DNA of 64,000 nucleotides, taken from the NCBI RefSeq assembly GCF_003610895.1, contig NZ_MCAS01000006.1:124001-188000 (forward strand), in the 5' to 3' direction. Under the pieces are notes generated by a model. The model searched no databases and was not told where the DNA came from. It saw only the letters and a program-made list of their open reading frames with translations. The position numbers were made by a program, and so were the translations under genes. This DNA is from Paraburkholderia fungorum (GTDB lineage: Bacteria; Pseudomonadota; Gammaproteobacteria; Burkholderiales; Burkholderiaceae). Of this stretch, positions 54,695-63,519 are shown piece by piece (position 1 is the first letter of the stretch; each line of letters begins with the position of its first letter).

Positions 54695-56472
54695 GCACGA
54701 TGGCGACTTCAGGCGCGTACAGTGGCCCGCCGCTGGTCGTGGGTGTCTGGCGTGGGCGCTATCTGCGGTTCACCGGGCAGCAGTTCGTCCTGCTCGCGGC
54801 GCCGGCCCGTTCGGGCAAGGGCGTGGGCATCGTAGTGCCCAACCTGCTCAGCTATCCGGATTCGGTGGTCGTGCTGGATATCAAGCAGGAGAACTTCAAT
54901 CTCACCGCGGGCTACCGTCGCGTACACGGGCACGACGTGTACCTGTTTAACCCGTTTGCGGAGGACGGCCGTACGCACCGGTATAACCCGCTGTCGGCGA
55001 TCTCGGACGGCGTATTCCGTGTTGGCGACATCCTGGCGATCGGCTACGCGCTCTATCCGGTCGGCGGTCACGACGACTTCTGGAAGGACCAGGCACGCAA
55101 CCTCTTTCTCGGTATCGTGCTGCTGCTGTGCGAGTGGCGCGATGCGCGCCGCAACGGCGACAGCGATGTGCCCGACTACCCGGTGACGATGGGTGAAGTA
55201 CTGCGGCAGTCATCGGGCAACGGCATGCCGGTCAAGGCGTACCTGCAGCAGGCGCTGCTGCAGAACCGGCGGCTGCTCAGCGGCGCGTGCGTCGATGCGC
55301 TCAACCGCTTTCTCGCGAATGACGACAAGGTACTCGCGAGCATCCTCGCGACCTTCAATGCGCCGCTCACGATCTGGGCCAATCCAATTGTCGACGCCGC
55401 GACGAGTGCCAATGACTTCGACCTGCGCGACGTGCGCAAACGGCGCATGTCGGTCTATGTCGGGATCACGCCAGATCACCTGGCCGAGGCCGCGCTGCTC
55501 GTCAACCTCGTGTTCTCGCAACTCGTCAACCTGAATACGCGGCAGCTGCCCCAGGACAATCCGGAGCTGAAGGTCCAGTGCCTGCTACTGATGGACGAAT
55601 TCACGTCGGTCGGCAAGATCCACATCATTGCCCGCGCCGTCGCCTATATGGCGGGATACAACCTGAGGCTGCTCTCGATCGTGCAGTCGGTGTCGCAGCT
55701 CGAGTCGGTTTACGGCCGGGCGGATGCCAGGGCGTTCGTCACCAATCACGCGATGCAGATCATCTACGCGCCGCGTGAGCAGAAGGACGCGAACGAATAC
55801 TCGGAGATGCTCGGCACCTTTACGGACCGCTCGCGCAGCGTGAGCCGCTCGAATGCCATCTTCGGCGGACGTGGCGGGGCGAGCGAGAGTTTTTCGGAGC
55901 AGCGCCGTCCGCTGCTGCTGCCGCAGGAACTCAAGGAGCTCGGGCGGGACAGCGAAATCATCCTGCTCGAAAACACGAAGCCGATCCGGGCCGAGCGGAT
56001 CTGCTACTGGCAGGATCCTGTTTTCACGTCACGCCTGGTGGTCGCGCCAGCGATTCCAGCAATGGACCTCGTGCGTTTTATCGCCCAGGTCGAGCGGCGG
56101 GTGAGGGATGTGCAACCGGACGATGTGGACGAAGCCGGTGTGATGAACATTCCCCCGGACTATCTGGAGGTGCTGCAGGCCTGGGATCCCCGTGACCTGC
56201 CACGGTATCCTAACGATGTGAGCGACGAAGAGGCGGCTGCCTACGTCGAGCGGCACTTCATGCTGTTGGGCGTGCCAGCTGTGCGCGTTGCCGTAGCTGC
56301 ACGGCGGCTGTCGCCGTCTGATCTCGATGTCGCGGAATTGCGCCCCGCAGAAGGCGCGCCGGGGCGTAAGGCCAGGCGCGCCTCCGGCGCACCGCGTACG
56401 CAACGTGGGAGAACCGCATCGCGCACGGCTGACGGCTCGAGCGTCGTGCCGCTCCATGGAGAACGCCGATGA
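54691..56472 (+). CDS. virD4: VirD4/TraG-type coupling ATPase, soluble part
   Basis: This 593-residue DNA-translocating ATPase brings the relaxase-DNA complex to the channel. Walker A is P-A-R-S-G-K-G-V-G (about 37-45), then V-V-P-N-L-L and V-V-V-L-D-I-K. Walker B is L-L-L-M-D-E-F, and Q-S-V-S-Q-L and Q-I-I-Y-A-P-R are in place. It has no membrane helix of its own; the preceding gene supplies that. A basic C-terminal tail (A-P-G-R-K-A-R-R) may bind DNA or the relaxosome. Confidence 0.93.
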   Translation: MSTMATSGAYSGPPLVVGVWRGRYLRFTGQQFVLLAAPARSGKGVGIVVPNLLSYPDSVVVLDIKQENFNLTAGYRRVHGHDVYLFNPFAEDGRTHRYNPLSAISDGVFRVGDILAIGYALYPVGGHDDFWKDQARNLFLGIVLLLCEWRDARRNGDSDVPDYPVTMGEVLRQSSGNGMPVKAYLQQALLQNRRLLSGACVDALNRFLANDDKVLASILATFNAPLTIWANPIVDAATSANDFDLRDVRKRRMSVYVGITPDHLAEAALLVNLVFSQLVNLNTRQLPQDNPELKVQCLLLMDEFTSVGKIHIIARAVAYMAGYNLRLLSIVQSVSQLESVYGRADARAFVTNHAMQIIYAPREQKDANEYSEMLGTFTDRSRSVSRSNAIFGGRGGASESFSEQRRPLLLPQELKELGRDSEIILLENTKPIRAERICYWQDPVFTSRLVVAPAIPAMDLVRFIAQVERRVRDVQPDDVDEAGVMNIPPDYLEVLQAWDPRDLPRYPNDVSDEEAAAYVERHFMLLGVPAVRVAVAARRLSPSDLDVAELRPAEGAPGRKARRASGAPRTQRGRTASRTADGSSVVPLHGERR

Positions 56473-58430
56473 ATACGCGGTATCTGAGCGAAGAAGAACG
56501 TGCCCGTGCGGCGCTGACCATGATCCCTCCCGAGGACTACGCGACGTGGGTCGATATGGCTTTCGCGCTCAAGCAGGGATTCGGCGAGGCCGGCTTCGAC
56601 ATCTGGGACGAGTGGAGCCGCACCGCCCACAACTACAGCGAGCGTGCTGCGCGAGTGACCTGGCGCTCGGCCGGCGAGTCGGGCGGCAAGACGCTTGCCT
56701 CTCTCTTCTGGCTCGCACAGCAGCACGGTTTCGATGTGCGGGCCTCGCGCGCGGCAATGGATCCGGCAGACAGGTCGCGCATGCTGCCAGTCCGTCCGTC
56801 CGTGGAGAAGGCGCGGCACGGTCCCCAGGTTGAGGCTCGCGTGCGCGCGCGGCAGGCGTCTGTCGCGCGGGAGGCGCTGGCGATCTGGAAGTGGGCCCGG
56901 CCAGTCGGTCCCGGGCACCCGTATCTCGAACGCAAGCAGGTCCGGCCAGTCCCGACACTGCGCGAGCTGGAGGCCGAAGAACTGCATGCGCTGCTCGGAT
57001 ACGCGCCGCGCAGTGCCGAGGAGCCGCTCACGGGGCGCGTGCTGGTGGTGCCGGTTCGCATCGGCGACACCCTCTCGACGCTGGAACTGATCGATGCCGA
57101 AGGGCGCAAGTCGGCTCTCGCGGGCGGCGCGAAGTCGGGCGGCTATTGGGTGGTGGAACCAGACCGGTTCCGTGATGGCGCGCTGACGCCCATCCTGATA
57201 GCCGAAGGCGTGGCAACAGCGCTGGCAGCATGGCAGGCGACCGGCTGGTTCAGCGTCGCCGCACTGTCGAGCGGCAACCTGCGGCTGGCGGCGGCGATGT
57301 GGCGGGGCCGGTACCCGGAAGCGGAGATGCTGGTGCTCGCCGATCTCGGTGCCGGGTATGAGCATGCGAAGCAGGCCGCGCTCGGCACGTCCTCGCTGCT
57401 GGCCGAGCCGCGCTTCGCGCCGCAGGCACGGATTGCCGGCGACGTGCCGACTGATTTCGACGACATGGCAGTGCTGTCCGGGCCCGGTGTCGTTGGTGAG
57501 CTTTTACGGGAGTCGCTGTACGGAGCACCGCAACGGGATGTAGCGGATGGAGAAGCCGACCGACAGCCCGTGGTTGCACAGGGATCGGGTGACGCATTGA
57601 AGGAGGACCATGCAATGGGCAATGTGAAAGAGAAACTCGTGGGTGATGGAGAGGTATCGGGTCGGCGCCGTACTTCGCGTCGTCGCTCCGACCATCAGGA
57701 CGCGCCGGAACCGACGCCGCAGGAAAGCACATCACCAGCACCGGAACCGACAACTGCGCAAGCACAGTCCCAGTCCCAGTCCCAGTCCCAGTCCCAGTCC
57801 CAGTCCCAGTCCCAGTCCCAGTCCCAGTCCCCGGACGCGGATCGGCGCGAAGCCGATGCGCCGAGGGCTGAGCCACCACCGGCGCATGCGGCGGGTGCTT
57901 CGGCACGGCATCAGGTGGGCGAACCGCTGTACGGACTCGATGAGGTGCCGGGCGAGATCAAGGCACTCGCACAGCACCGCTTCGGCGCGCAGATCCGTAT
58001 GGCGACGCCACGCGAGAACGGCGGTCCGTATCGCGGCGAGGTGTTCAACACCGAGCACTACCTGATCCAGGAGGTGTCCACGCGCAGCGTTGTATTCCAC
58101 GCGAAGTCGGACCTGGAGTTCGTCTCGGACCGCCTGCGGTGGATGGACGAGAACCAGCGTCTCAATGGGGCGGAGGTACAGGTCGGTTACGACGGCACCC
58201 ACGGGAAGGTGTATCCGTGGGACCGTGCGCGCGACCTGCTCGAGCGCACGGTGGCATCGCTGAAAAAGTCTGCCCGCGAGGTGGGTTTCGGCAACGACCT
58301 CGACGCAATGCTTGACCAGCTGCAGGCCACGTCGTGGACCCGTGCGAGGGAGGCACGGGCGGCGGCCCTCGCGCAGTCGAAGGAGCGCGTCGGCCGCGAG
58401 CAGGAGCAGGGACAGGGACAGCAACGCTGA
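56469..58430 (+). CDS. PriCT/Toprim primase-like protein with (QS)11 linker
   Basis: This 653-residue protein has an N-terminal PriCT-2-type domain (M-I-P-P-E-D-Y-A-T-W-V-D-M-A-F-A-L). A Toprim domain follows (P-I-L-I-A-E-G-V-A-T-A-L, about 240-330; L-V-L-A-D). A disordered linker with eleven Gln-Ser units leads to a C-terminal domain of about 180 residues. It is probably a conjugative primase (TraC-like) that starts second-strand synthesis in the recipient. It overlaps virD4 by ATGA. Confidence 0.85.
   Translation: MNTRYLSEEERARAALTMIPPEDYATWVDMAFALKQGFGEAGFDIWDEWSRTAHNYSERAARVTWRSAGESGGKTLASLFWLAQQHGFDVRASRAAMDPADRSRMLPVRPSVEKARHGPQVEARVRARQASVAREALAIWKWARPVGPGHPYLERKQVRPVPTLRELEAEELHALLGYAPRSAEEPLTGRVLVVPVRIGDTLSTLELIDAEGRKSALAGGAKSGGYWVVEPDRFRDGALTPILIAEGVATALAAWQATGWFSVAALSSGNLRLAAAMWRGRYPEAEMLVLADLGAGYEHAKQAALGTSSLLAEPRFAPQARIAGDVPTDFDDMAVLSGPGVVGELLRESLYGAPQRDVADGEADRQPVVAQGSGDALKEDHAMGNVKEKLVGDGEVSGRRRTSRRRSDHQDAPEPTPQESTSPAPEPTTAQAQSQSQSQSQSQSQSQSQSQSQSPDADRREADAPRAEPPPAHAAGASARHQVGEPLYGLDEVPGEIKALAQHRFGAQIRMATPRENGGPYRGEVFNTEHYLIQEVSTRSVVFHAKSDLEFVSDRLRWMDENQRLNGAEVQVGYDGTHGKVYPWDRARDLLERTVASLKKSAREVGFGNDLDAMLDQLQATSWTRAREARAAALAQSKERVGREQEQGQGQQR
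57765..57830 (+). repeat. Hexanucleotide microsatellite, 11 copies of CAGTCC
   Basis: Eleven exact CAGTCC units encode Gln-Ser repeats inside the primase gene. Copy-number changes of whole units keep the frame, so the linker length may vary between strains. Confidence 0.95.
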
Positions 58431-58475
58431 GCGTGCGACGCTCTGCCCGCCAGTGCAGAGATCAGAGGGAGATCC

Positions 58476-60035
58476 ATGATGGATGAAACCGCAACTTCTT
58501 CCGGCCCGCGTGCAGACGAACCGGTCATCAATGTGATCGAGCCGGATCCGCCACCCATCCCGGATCCACAGGGCGGCGCCGCGGGCGCGGAGCGCTTCGA
58601 TCAGACCGCGGCAGACGCACTGGCCGCACGCCGACGCCGCGAGTTCGATGCAGCGCGGGCGCGGCTGCGCGATCAGGCCATCCTAGCGGATGCTCCGTCG
58701 CTGGCCGCCGCACAGCAAACGGCGTCTCAGGCAAATCCTCGTGGTGCCGAAGATGCATCCGCGACGCGCTGGGTGCCGCTTGGCAATCCGCCGGAGACGG
58801 TGCGCAAGCGCTACCTGCGGGCCGGCAACCAGTATTTCCTGAAAGATGCGCCGCATCAGCTCGCTTTCGAGGATATTGGTCCGTACCTCGTGACGGAACA
58901 CAACCGCCCCGATGTCGTCGAGTCGATGGTGGACATGGCCCGTGCGAAGGCCTGGGGGCGCATCCGGGTGTCGGGCCACGAGCAGTTCCGGCGCGAGGTG
59001 TGGGTTCAGGCAACGCTGCTCGGCATCGAGGTGAGCGGATACGAGCCGAAGGCAGTCGACTTCGCCCGTCTGGCCGAAAACCGTCGTGATCGGATGACGA
59101 ACCGCATCGACGTGATGGAAACGACTGCGGCCACGCAGGTTCCTGCGAATCGACCAGCAGCGCCTGAGGCCGCGCCTGGTTCTACAGAATCACAGGCGGC
59201 GCAACCAGCGAGGCGCGATGCTCTTTGGCAGCCAGAGGCTCGTGCGCCGGCGCCGCCAGCGCCCGCGGAGCTGCCCCGGGCTGCTCCAGCCGCCGAAGCG
59301 GGACCACGCGTTGCCGAGCCCGAGGGGCAGGAGCGGCAGCGCTACATGGGCGAACTGGTCGAGCACGCCGGTGCGCCTTATCAGCACAATCCTGCACGCA
59401 GCGACTCGTATTACGTCGTCTATCGCGATACTGGTGGTGCGGGCCACGTCGTCTGGGGTGTGGATCTGGAACGGGCCGTGGCGGATTCCGGCGCGCTTGC
59501 CGGACAGCAGGTCATGCTCGAAAACCTTGGCCGACGTCTCGTGACAGTGACTGTCCCGGTTCTCGACGCGACGGGAAACGTGATCGGCGAAGAGGAAAAA
59601 GAGGTCTATCGCAATACGTGGCAGGTTGATGTCGTGGGGCATGAGCGGACGCAGTTGGGTCCCGAGGCTCGCGGCAGGAAGGGCGACGCCGGAAGGAGTG
59701 AAACCACGGCGCCGGCAACGCCGGAGCAGGTGCAGGTCGCACGCCGGCGTGAGCCTTCCGTCGTGTCGCCCGGGGAGCGTGCCGTGCAGATGGCGGTGCT
59801 GACCGCCGCGATGCGGCAGCAGGGTTTCAGCGAGCGATCCATTGCGCACGTGCAGCAACGTGCGCAGCGGCTGCTGACCGCGTTTGAAGCCGAGGGCGTC
59901 ACGGTTCCGCGACCGCGCGTGTTTGATCCTGAGGCCCCCTCCGCGCGTCGCCGCCGCACCCGCCCGGCTGCAGAGCGTGTCCCAAGCCGTGAGGTCGAAC
60001 GTGGGCCGGCAGAACCCGCGCCTCCATCCCTGTAG
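58476..60035 (+). CDS. LPD7-KfrB domain protein of the transfer region
   Basis: This 519-residue protein has an LPD7-type domain at about 120-205 (Y-F-L-K-D, I-A-F-E-like strands, V-E-S-M-V-D-M-A-R-A-K-A-W, I-x-V-x-G-H-E-x-F). A KfrB-type domain follows at about 285-350 (G-E-L-V-E-H-A, Y-Y-V-V-Y-R-D-T, V-W-G-V-D-L). LPD7 is usually fused to MobP-type relaxases, and KfrB occurs in large polyvalent proteins. Pro/Ala-rich linkers join the parts. It may be the detached accessory half of a relaxase, or a factor sent with the DNA. Confidence 0.78.
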   Translation: MMDETATSSGPRADEPVINVIEPDPPPIPDPQGGAAGAERFDQTAADALAARRRREFDAARARLRDQAILADAPSLAAAQQTASQANPRGAEDASATRWVPLGNPPETVRKRYLRAGNQYFLKDAPHQLAFEDIGPYLVTEHNRPDVVESMVDMARAKAWGRIRVSGHEQFRREVWVQATLLGIEVSGYEPKAVDFARLAENRRDRMTNRIDVMETTAATQVPANRPAAPEAAPGSTESQAAQPARRDALWQPEARAPAPPAPAELPRAAPAAEAGPRVAEPEGQERQRYMGELVEHAGAPYQHNPARSDSYYVVYRDTGGAGHVVWGVDLERAVADSGALAGQQVMLENLGRRLVTVTVPVLDATGNVIGEEEKEVYRNTWQVDVVGHERTQLGPEARGRKGDAGRSETTAPATPEQVQVARRREPSVVSPGERAVQMAVLTAAMRQQGFSERSIAHVQQRAQRLLTAFEAEGVTVPRPRVFDPEAPSARRRRTRPAAERVPSREVERGPAEPAPPSL

Positions 60036-60045
60036 GAGCACAGGC

Positions 60046-60567
60046 ATGGCCACGCGTGCGCGACTGTGTGTAGATCTCGGGCGAGCGAAATCACGCTGGG
60101 AGGCATGGTGTGCTCTTCACGGTGTAACGGCGGCCGATGGCGTCCGGCAACTGGTCCACGGTGTGCTGAGCCAGCACGAGTCGCCAGACGGGGTGCGTGG
60201 GCCCGAACATCGTTGCCTTGCGGTCGATGGGCATCGCGAACGTATCGAAATCCGTCTCACGCAGGAGGAACTCGAAGTGACCAGGCAGCGTGCATTGACT
60301 GGTGGAATGAATGTCAATCGCTGGATAGTTGCGGTGATCCGTGCGCAGCTCGTGCATGAGCCGCAACTGGGCGAGCGCGAGATGCGACTGCTTGCGGACT
60401 CGAACCAGCATCTGGCCATGATCGTGATGTTGCTCGGTCGGTTGCAGACGCATGGTGGTGCGCGCGACACTGTGCGCGTGTTCGAGGACACGCGCGCCGT
60501 GATTGATACGCACCTGCGCACGGTCACGCAGGTGCTGCGCGCCAACCTCGATCGCTGGAGCCGCTAG
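60046..60567 (+). CDS. Relaxosome accessory protein (MobC/TraJ-like)
   Basis: This 173-residue protein has a central ribbon-helix-helix-like segment (E-I-R-L-T-Q-E-E-L-E-V-T-R-Q-R-A, M-N-V-N-R-W-I-V-A-V-I-R) and a helical C-terminus. Position one base before the relaxase gene fits a nick-site-binding relaxosome protein. GTAGGAGC precedes the start. Confidence 0.8.
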   Translation: MATRARLCVDLGRAKSRWEAWCALHGVTAADGVRQLVHGVLSQHESPDGVRGPEHRCLAVDGHRERIEIRLTQEELEVTRQRALTGGMNVNRWIVAVIRAQLVHEPQLGEREMRLLADSNQHLAMIVMLLGRLQTHGGARDTVRVFEDTRAVIDTHLRTVTQVLRANLDRWSR

Positions 60568-60568
60568 C

Positions 60569-61618
60569 ATGTCGTTCCCGAAAACCTGGGTCGACCAGAT
60601 GCTGCTGAACTGGGGAGACCGGCTTTTTCATGATCCGCTACGGCACGCGCGTGCGCCGCGCATGTCACGCGGCGAGCTCCGACGCAACACACAACGCATG
60701 CGCGAGCAGCTGGCCCGCACGCTCCAACGTACCCCGGAGGTGATGGTCAAGATCACGAACAAGGCGTCGGGCGCGCAGGGCATGGGTGCCGTGCGGCGTC
60801 ATCTGCGCTATATCTCGCGTAACGGGAAGGTCGAACTCGAGGATCAGGACAGGATGACCATGCTCGGCCGCGCGGCACTGCACGATCTGACGGATGCCTG
60901 GCACCTTGGTGGATGGGGTATCCCGGAAGAGAGCCGCAGACGTGAGGTGTTCAACGTGCTGCTCTCGATGCCGCCGGGCACGGACCGACAGGCGGTACGC
61001 AACGCTGCGCGTGCATTTGCGGCCGAGGAATTCGGCGACGGCAGACGGTACGTCTTTGCCGCGCACGATGACGAAGCGCATCCGCACGTGCATCTGACGG
61101 TCCAGGTACGCGGGCCGGACGGAAAGCGGCTCAACCCGCGCAAACAGGATCTGCAGCGCTGGCGCGAGCGGTTTGCCCGCCAGTTGCGTGAGCATGGAGT
61201 CGATGCAAATGCGACGCCGCGACTGGTACGCGGTGAGACGCACCGCTATCCGAAACAGGCCGTCGTACACATGGCTGCACGCGATGACGCACCACGTTAC
61301 TGGCGGCCGGAGCTCGACGACTACGCACGCCTTGCCTTGTGGGACGTGCACGCCGGTGCGCTTGAAGCGTGGCAGGGCGTGGCGTATGCAATGGCTGGCT
61401 CGCAGAGCGCGGACGATCGCAGCCAGGCGGCAGTGGTCATGGACTTCATTCAGACGATGCCGGTGCAGCACGACAGGCCATCGGCGGAGCGTAACGGACG
61501 ACACGAAAAGCGACGGCATCGCAAACCAGTTCACGCGCAGGGGTTGCGTCACGCAGGCCGTGGTGAAGGCCAACGGGAACTGTTTCCGGATGAGCCGGAT
61601 GCCGGGGTGGAGCGCTAA
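60569..61618 (+). CDS. Relaxase/mobilisation nuclease (MobP-like)
   Basis: This 349-residue protein has the relaxase 3-His motif D-E-A-H-P-H-V-H-L-T-V (about 168-178), preceded by F-N-V-L-L-S-M-P-P-G-T. The protein begins with a basic helical region; the Tyr that would attack DNA is not assigned with confidence. The length is short for MobP, fitting the separate LPD7 protein upstream. It should nick oriT and lead the strand into the recipient. Confidence 0.88.
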   Translation: MSFPKTWVDQMLLNWGDRLFHDPLRHARAPRMSRGELRRNTQRMREQLARTLQRTPEVMVKITNKASGAQGMGAVRRHLRYISRNGKVELEDQDRMTMLGRAALHDLTDAWHLGGWGIPEESRRREVFNVLLSMPPGTDRQAVRNAARAFAAEEFGDGRRYVFAAHDDEAHPHVHLTVQVRGPDGKRLNPRKQDLQRWRERFARQLREHGVDANATPRLVRGETHRYPKQAVVHMAARDDAPRYWRPELDDYARLALWDVHAGALEAWQGVAYAMAGSQSADDRSQAAVVMDFIQTMPVQHDRPSAERNGRHEKRRHRKPVHAQGLRHAGRGEGQRELFPDEPDAGVER

Positions 61619-61633
61619 GCAGAGGAGGCCGTG

Positions 61634-62425
61634 ATGGCGATGCCGATCATTCCGTGGATAGGTGGCAAGCGGCGGCTCGCGGACGTGCTCATTCAGCGCT
61701 TTCCGCCGCATACCTGTTACGTTGAGGTGTTTGCCGGTGCGGCCGCACTGTTCTTCATGCGGCCGCCCGCCGAGGTAGAAGTGCTAAATGATATTAATGA
61801 TGATCTGATTAACCTGTACCGCGTCGTGCAGCATCATCTGGAGGAGTTCGTGAGGCAATTCAAGTGGGCGTTGAGCAGCCGGGAGGTGCTCCGGTGGTTG
61901 AGCGATACGCCACCGCAAACATTGACTGATATCCAGCGTGCGGCGCGCTTTTACTACCTGCAGCAGAACTGCTTCGGCGGGCGTGTTGAAGGGCGGACGT
62001 TCGGTACCGCGACGACCTCGCCGCCAGGGCTCAATCTTCTGCGTCTCGAAGAGACGCTATCCGCGGCACATCTTCGACTGTCGGGCGCCTACATCGAAAA
62101 ACTGGACTGGCCGACATGCGTGACCCGGTACGATCGGCCGCACACTTTCTTCTATCTCGATCCGCCATACTGGCAGACAGAGGGCTATGGTGTGCCCTTC
62201 GAATTCGGACAGTATGAACGAATGGCAGCGGTGCTGAGGGGGCTGCAGGGGCGTGCGATTCTTACGCTCAATGATCACGCAGCATTTCACGACCTGTTCG
62301 CAGGCTTTGACAGAGAGCGGGTCGAACTGCCGTATACGGTTGGCGGTCCGGCCAACGCAGTTATGCGCGGTGAGCTGATCATCTATAGCTGGGACAGAGC
62401 GAAGGATCCTGTGGGGCTGTTCTGA
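61634..62425 (+). CDS. D12-class (Dam-like) N6-adenine DNA methyltransferase
   Basis: This 263-residue methyltransferase has the SAM motif P-W-I-G-G-K-R-R-L (7-15), V-E-V-F-A-G-A-A-A-L-F, and the catalytic D-P-P-Y (about 176-179). It methylates adenine in a short site I cannot name, perhaps to protect the element from recipient restriction or to time regulation. No cognate endonuclease is visible. AGAGGAGG precedes ATG 61634. Confidence 0.93.
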   Translation: MAMPIIPWIGGKRRLADVLIQRFPPHTCYVEVFAGAAALFFMRPPAEVEVLNDINDDLINLYRVVQHHLEEFVRQFKWALSSREVLRWLSDTPPQTLTDIQRAARFYYLQQNCFGGRVEGRTFGTATTSPPGLNLLRLEETLSAAHLRLSGAYIEKLDWPTCVTRYDRPHTFFYLDPPYWQTEGYGVPFEFGQYERMAAVLRGLQGRAILTLNDHAAFHDLFAGFDRERVELPYTVGGPANAVMRGELIIYSWDRAKDPVGLF

Positions 62426-62503
62426 CGCAGGAAGTGGTACCCGCTTGAACTTCTCCCGTCTCTCGGCCCGGTTTCGGGACAGAAATGCACAGATGCTTCG
62501 GCT

Positions 62504-62932
62504 TCAGCGATCGATGAACAGGGCGGGGCCAGCCTTGTACGAGGCGACGACGATGACGACCATCGCGACTAGAAGAAGGGGGAAGCTGCATACGGCCAGC
62601 GGAAAGAACAGCGCAAGCTGAAGGGATGATCCCCCGAAGCCGTGCAACAGATCCGTGTCGCGGATGTTTTCATAGAGCAGCCATGCTGTTGCAGCGAGAC
62701 CCAGGGCGATGAGAATCAGCCCGTCGGACGTGGCAGCATGCTGCTGGGTCGCTTTAGCCCAGCAGTACAGACCCCACCAGACGAGGTTGACAGCGATGGC
62801 AGTGAGCCAGAACCCGCGCATCGTGAAAAAGGTATGGCCAAAGCGGCGCCGGCAGCGGCGGTTGAACAGCAGGATCCCCTTCGCAACAGCGACGACGATA
62901 GCTACGATCAGCGCGAGTTTGAACCAACCCAT
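62504..62932 (-). CDS. Small polytopic membrane protein
   Basis: This 142-residue protein has about four hydrophobic helices (L-A-L-I-V-A-I-V-V-A-V-A, I-A-V-N-L-V-W-W-G-L-Y, G-L-I-L-I-A-L-G-L-A-A-T-A, F-P-L-L-L-V-A-M-V-V-I-V-V) and a basic first loop. I do not recognise it; roles in entry exclusion or envelope stress are possible but unsupported. It faces away from the transfer genes and has its own promoter. Confidence 0.72.
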   Translation of the reverse strand: MGWFKLALIVAIVVAVAKGILLFNRRCRRRFGHTFFTMRGFWLTAIAVNLVWWGLYCWAKATQQHAATSDGLILIALGLAATAWLLYENIRDTDLLHGFGGSSLQLALFFPLAVCSFPLLLVAMVVIVVASYKAGPALFIDR

Positions 62933-63014
62933 CCTCGGCTCCTTTGGGGCACGGAGTGCGACGCCATCTGCTCCAGTCGGGACATGGCGCTCAGACAGGA
63001 GCGAAGTTTCATCC

Positions 63015-63046
63015 GTCAAATATAGACGTTTGACTGACGAATGCAA
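63015..63046 (-). promoter_or_regulatory. Promoter with inverted repeat for the small membrane protein
   Basis: On the minus strand TTGCAT (63046-63041) and TATATT (63024-63019) are 16 bp apart. A GTCAAA/TTTGAC inverted repeat (63015-63034) covers the -10 box, so repression is plausible. Confidence 0.5.
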
Positions 63047-63179
63047 CGTAGATTAGCTCGACAGGAAGCGGGGAAGACGGACCGCGTCGCCTGAGTAATC
63101 GCGTTCTCATAACCTCGTTGTTGTTCCCACTTCTGCCCGTCGCTTTCAGTGAGCTCGGTTTTGTGATCGGTTGCTGTAG

Positions 63180-63518
63180 GTCTGGCGCGATGGCACAGCC
63201 TACGTGACCGACTACGACGTCACAAAGCACTACCGCGATGAAGTCGTGCCTATGCGGAAGACTATTTCTGACGAGCTTCTGCTTCGCTACAACGGCATGC
63301 TCGCGAGCGTGTTCGAACTACTGTCCGATTCGCGTGACCAGGTCGGCGCGGTGAACAGCTATATCGATGCGTTGAAGGACTACTGGCTCGCGGAGACCGA
63401 CCTGCAGCAGGCAGTCGGTGGCCGTCTCCCGCCGCTCGCAATGGCCTCAGCGCCGTCAGCAGCCACGACGCAATCCACGATGCAAGCCGCGTCGTCTGCA
63501 GATTCAGAAGGGAAATGA
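63180..63518 (+). pseudogene. 3' fragment of a TolC-family outer-membrane efflux gene
   Basis: The open frame from 63180 (stop at 63177) reads as the last ~100 residues of a CusC/TolC-type protein: D-V-T-K-H-Y-R-D-E-V-V-P-M-R-K, L-L-R-Y-N-G-M-L-A-S-V-F-E-L-L and A-E-T-D-L-Q-Q-A-V-G-G. The first ~350 residues are absent. A GTG at 63204 could start a 104-residue product, but it would lack the barrel. It abuts the multicopper oxidase gene by one base, as in copper-resistance operons. Confidence 0.8.
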
Positions 63519-63519
63519 A

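Noticed and set aside
57765..57830. Possible CRISPR array
   Set aside because: The units are 6 bp with no spacers, and there are no cas genes. It is a coding microsatellite.
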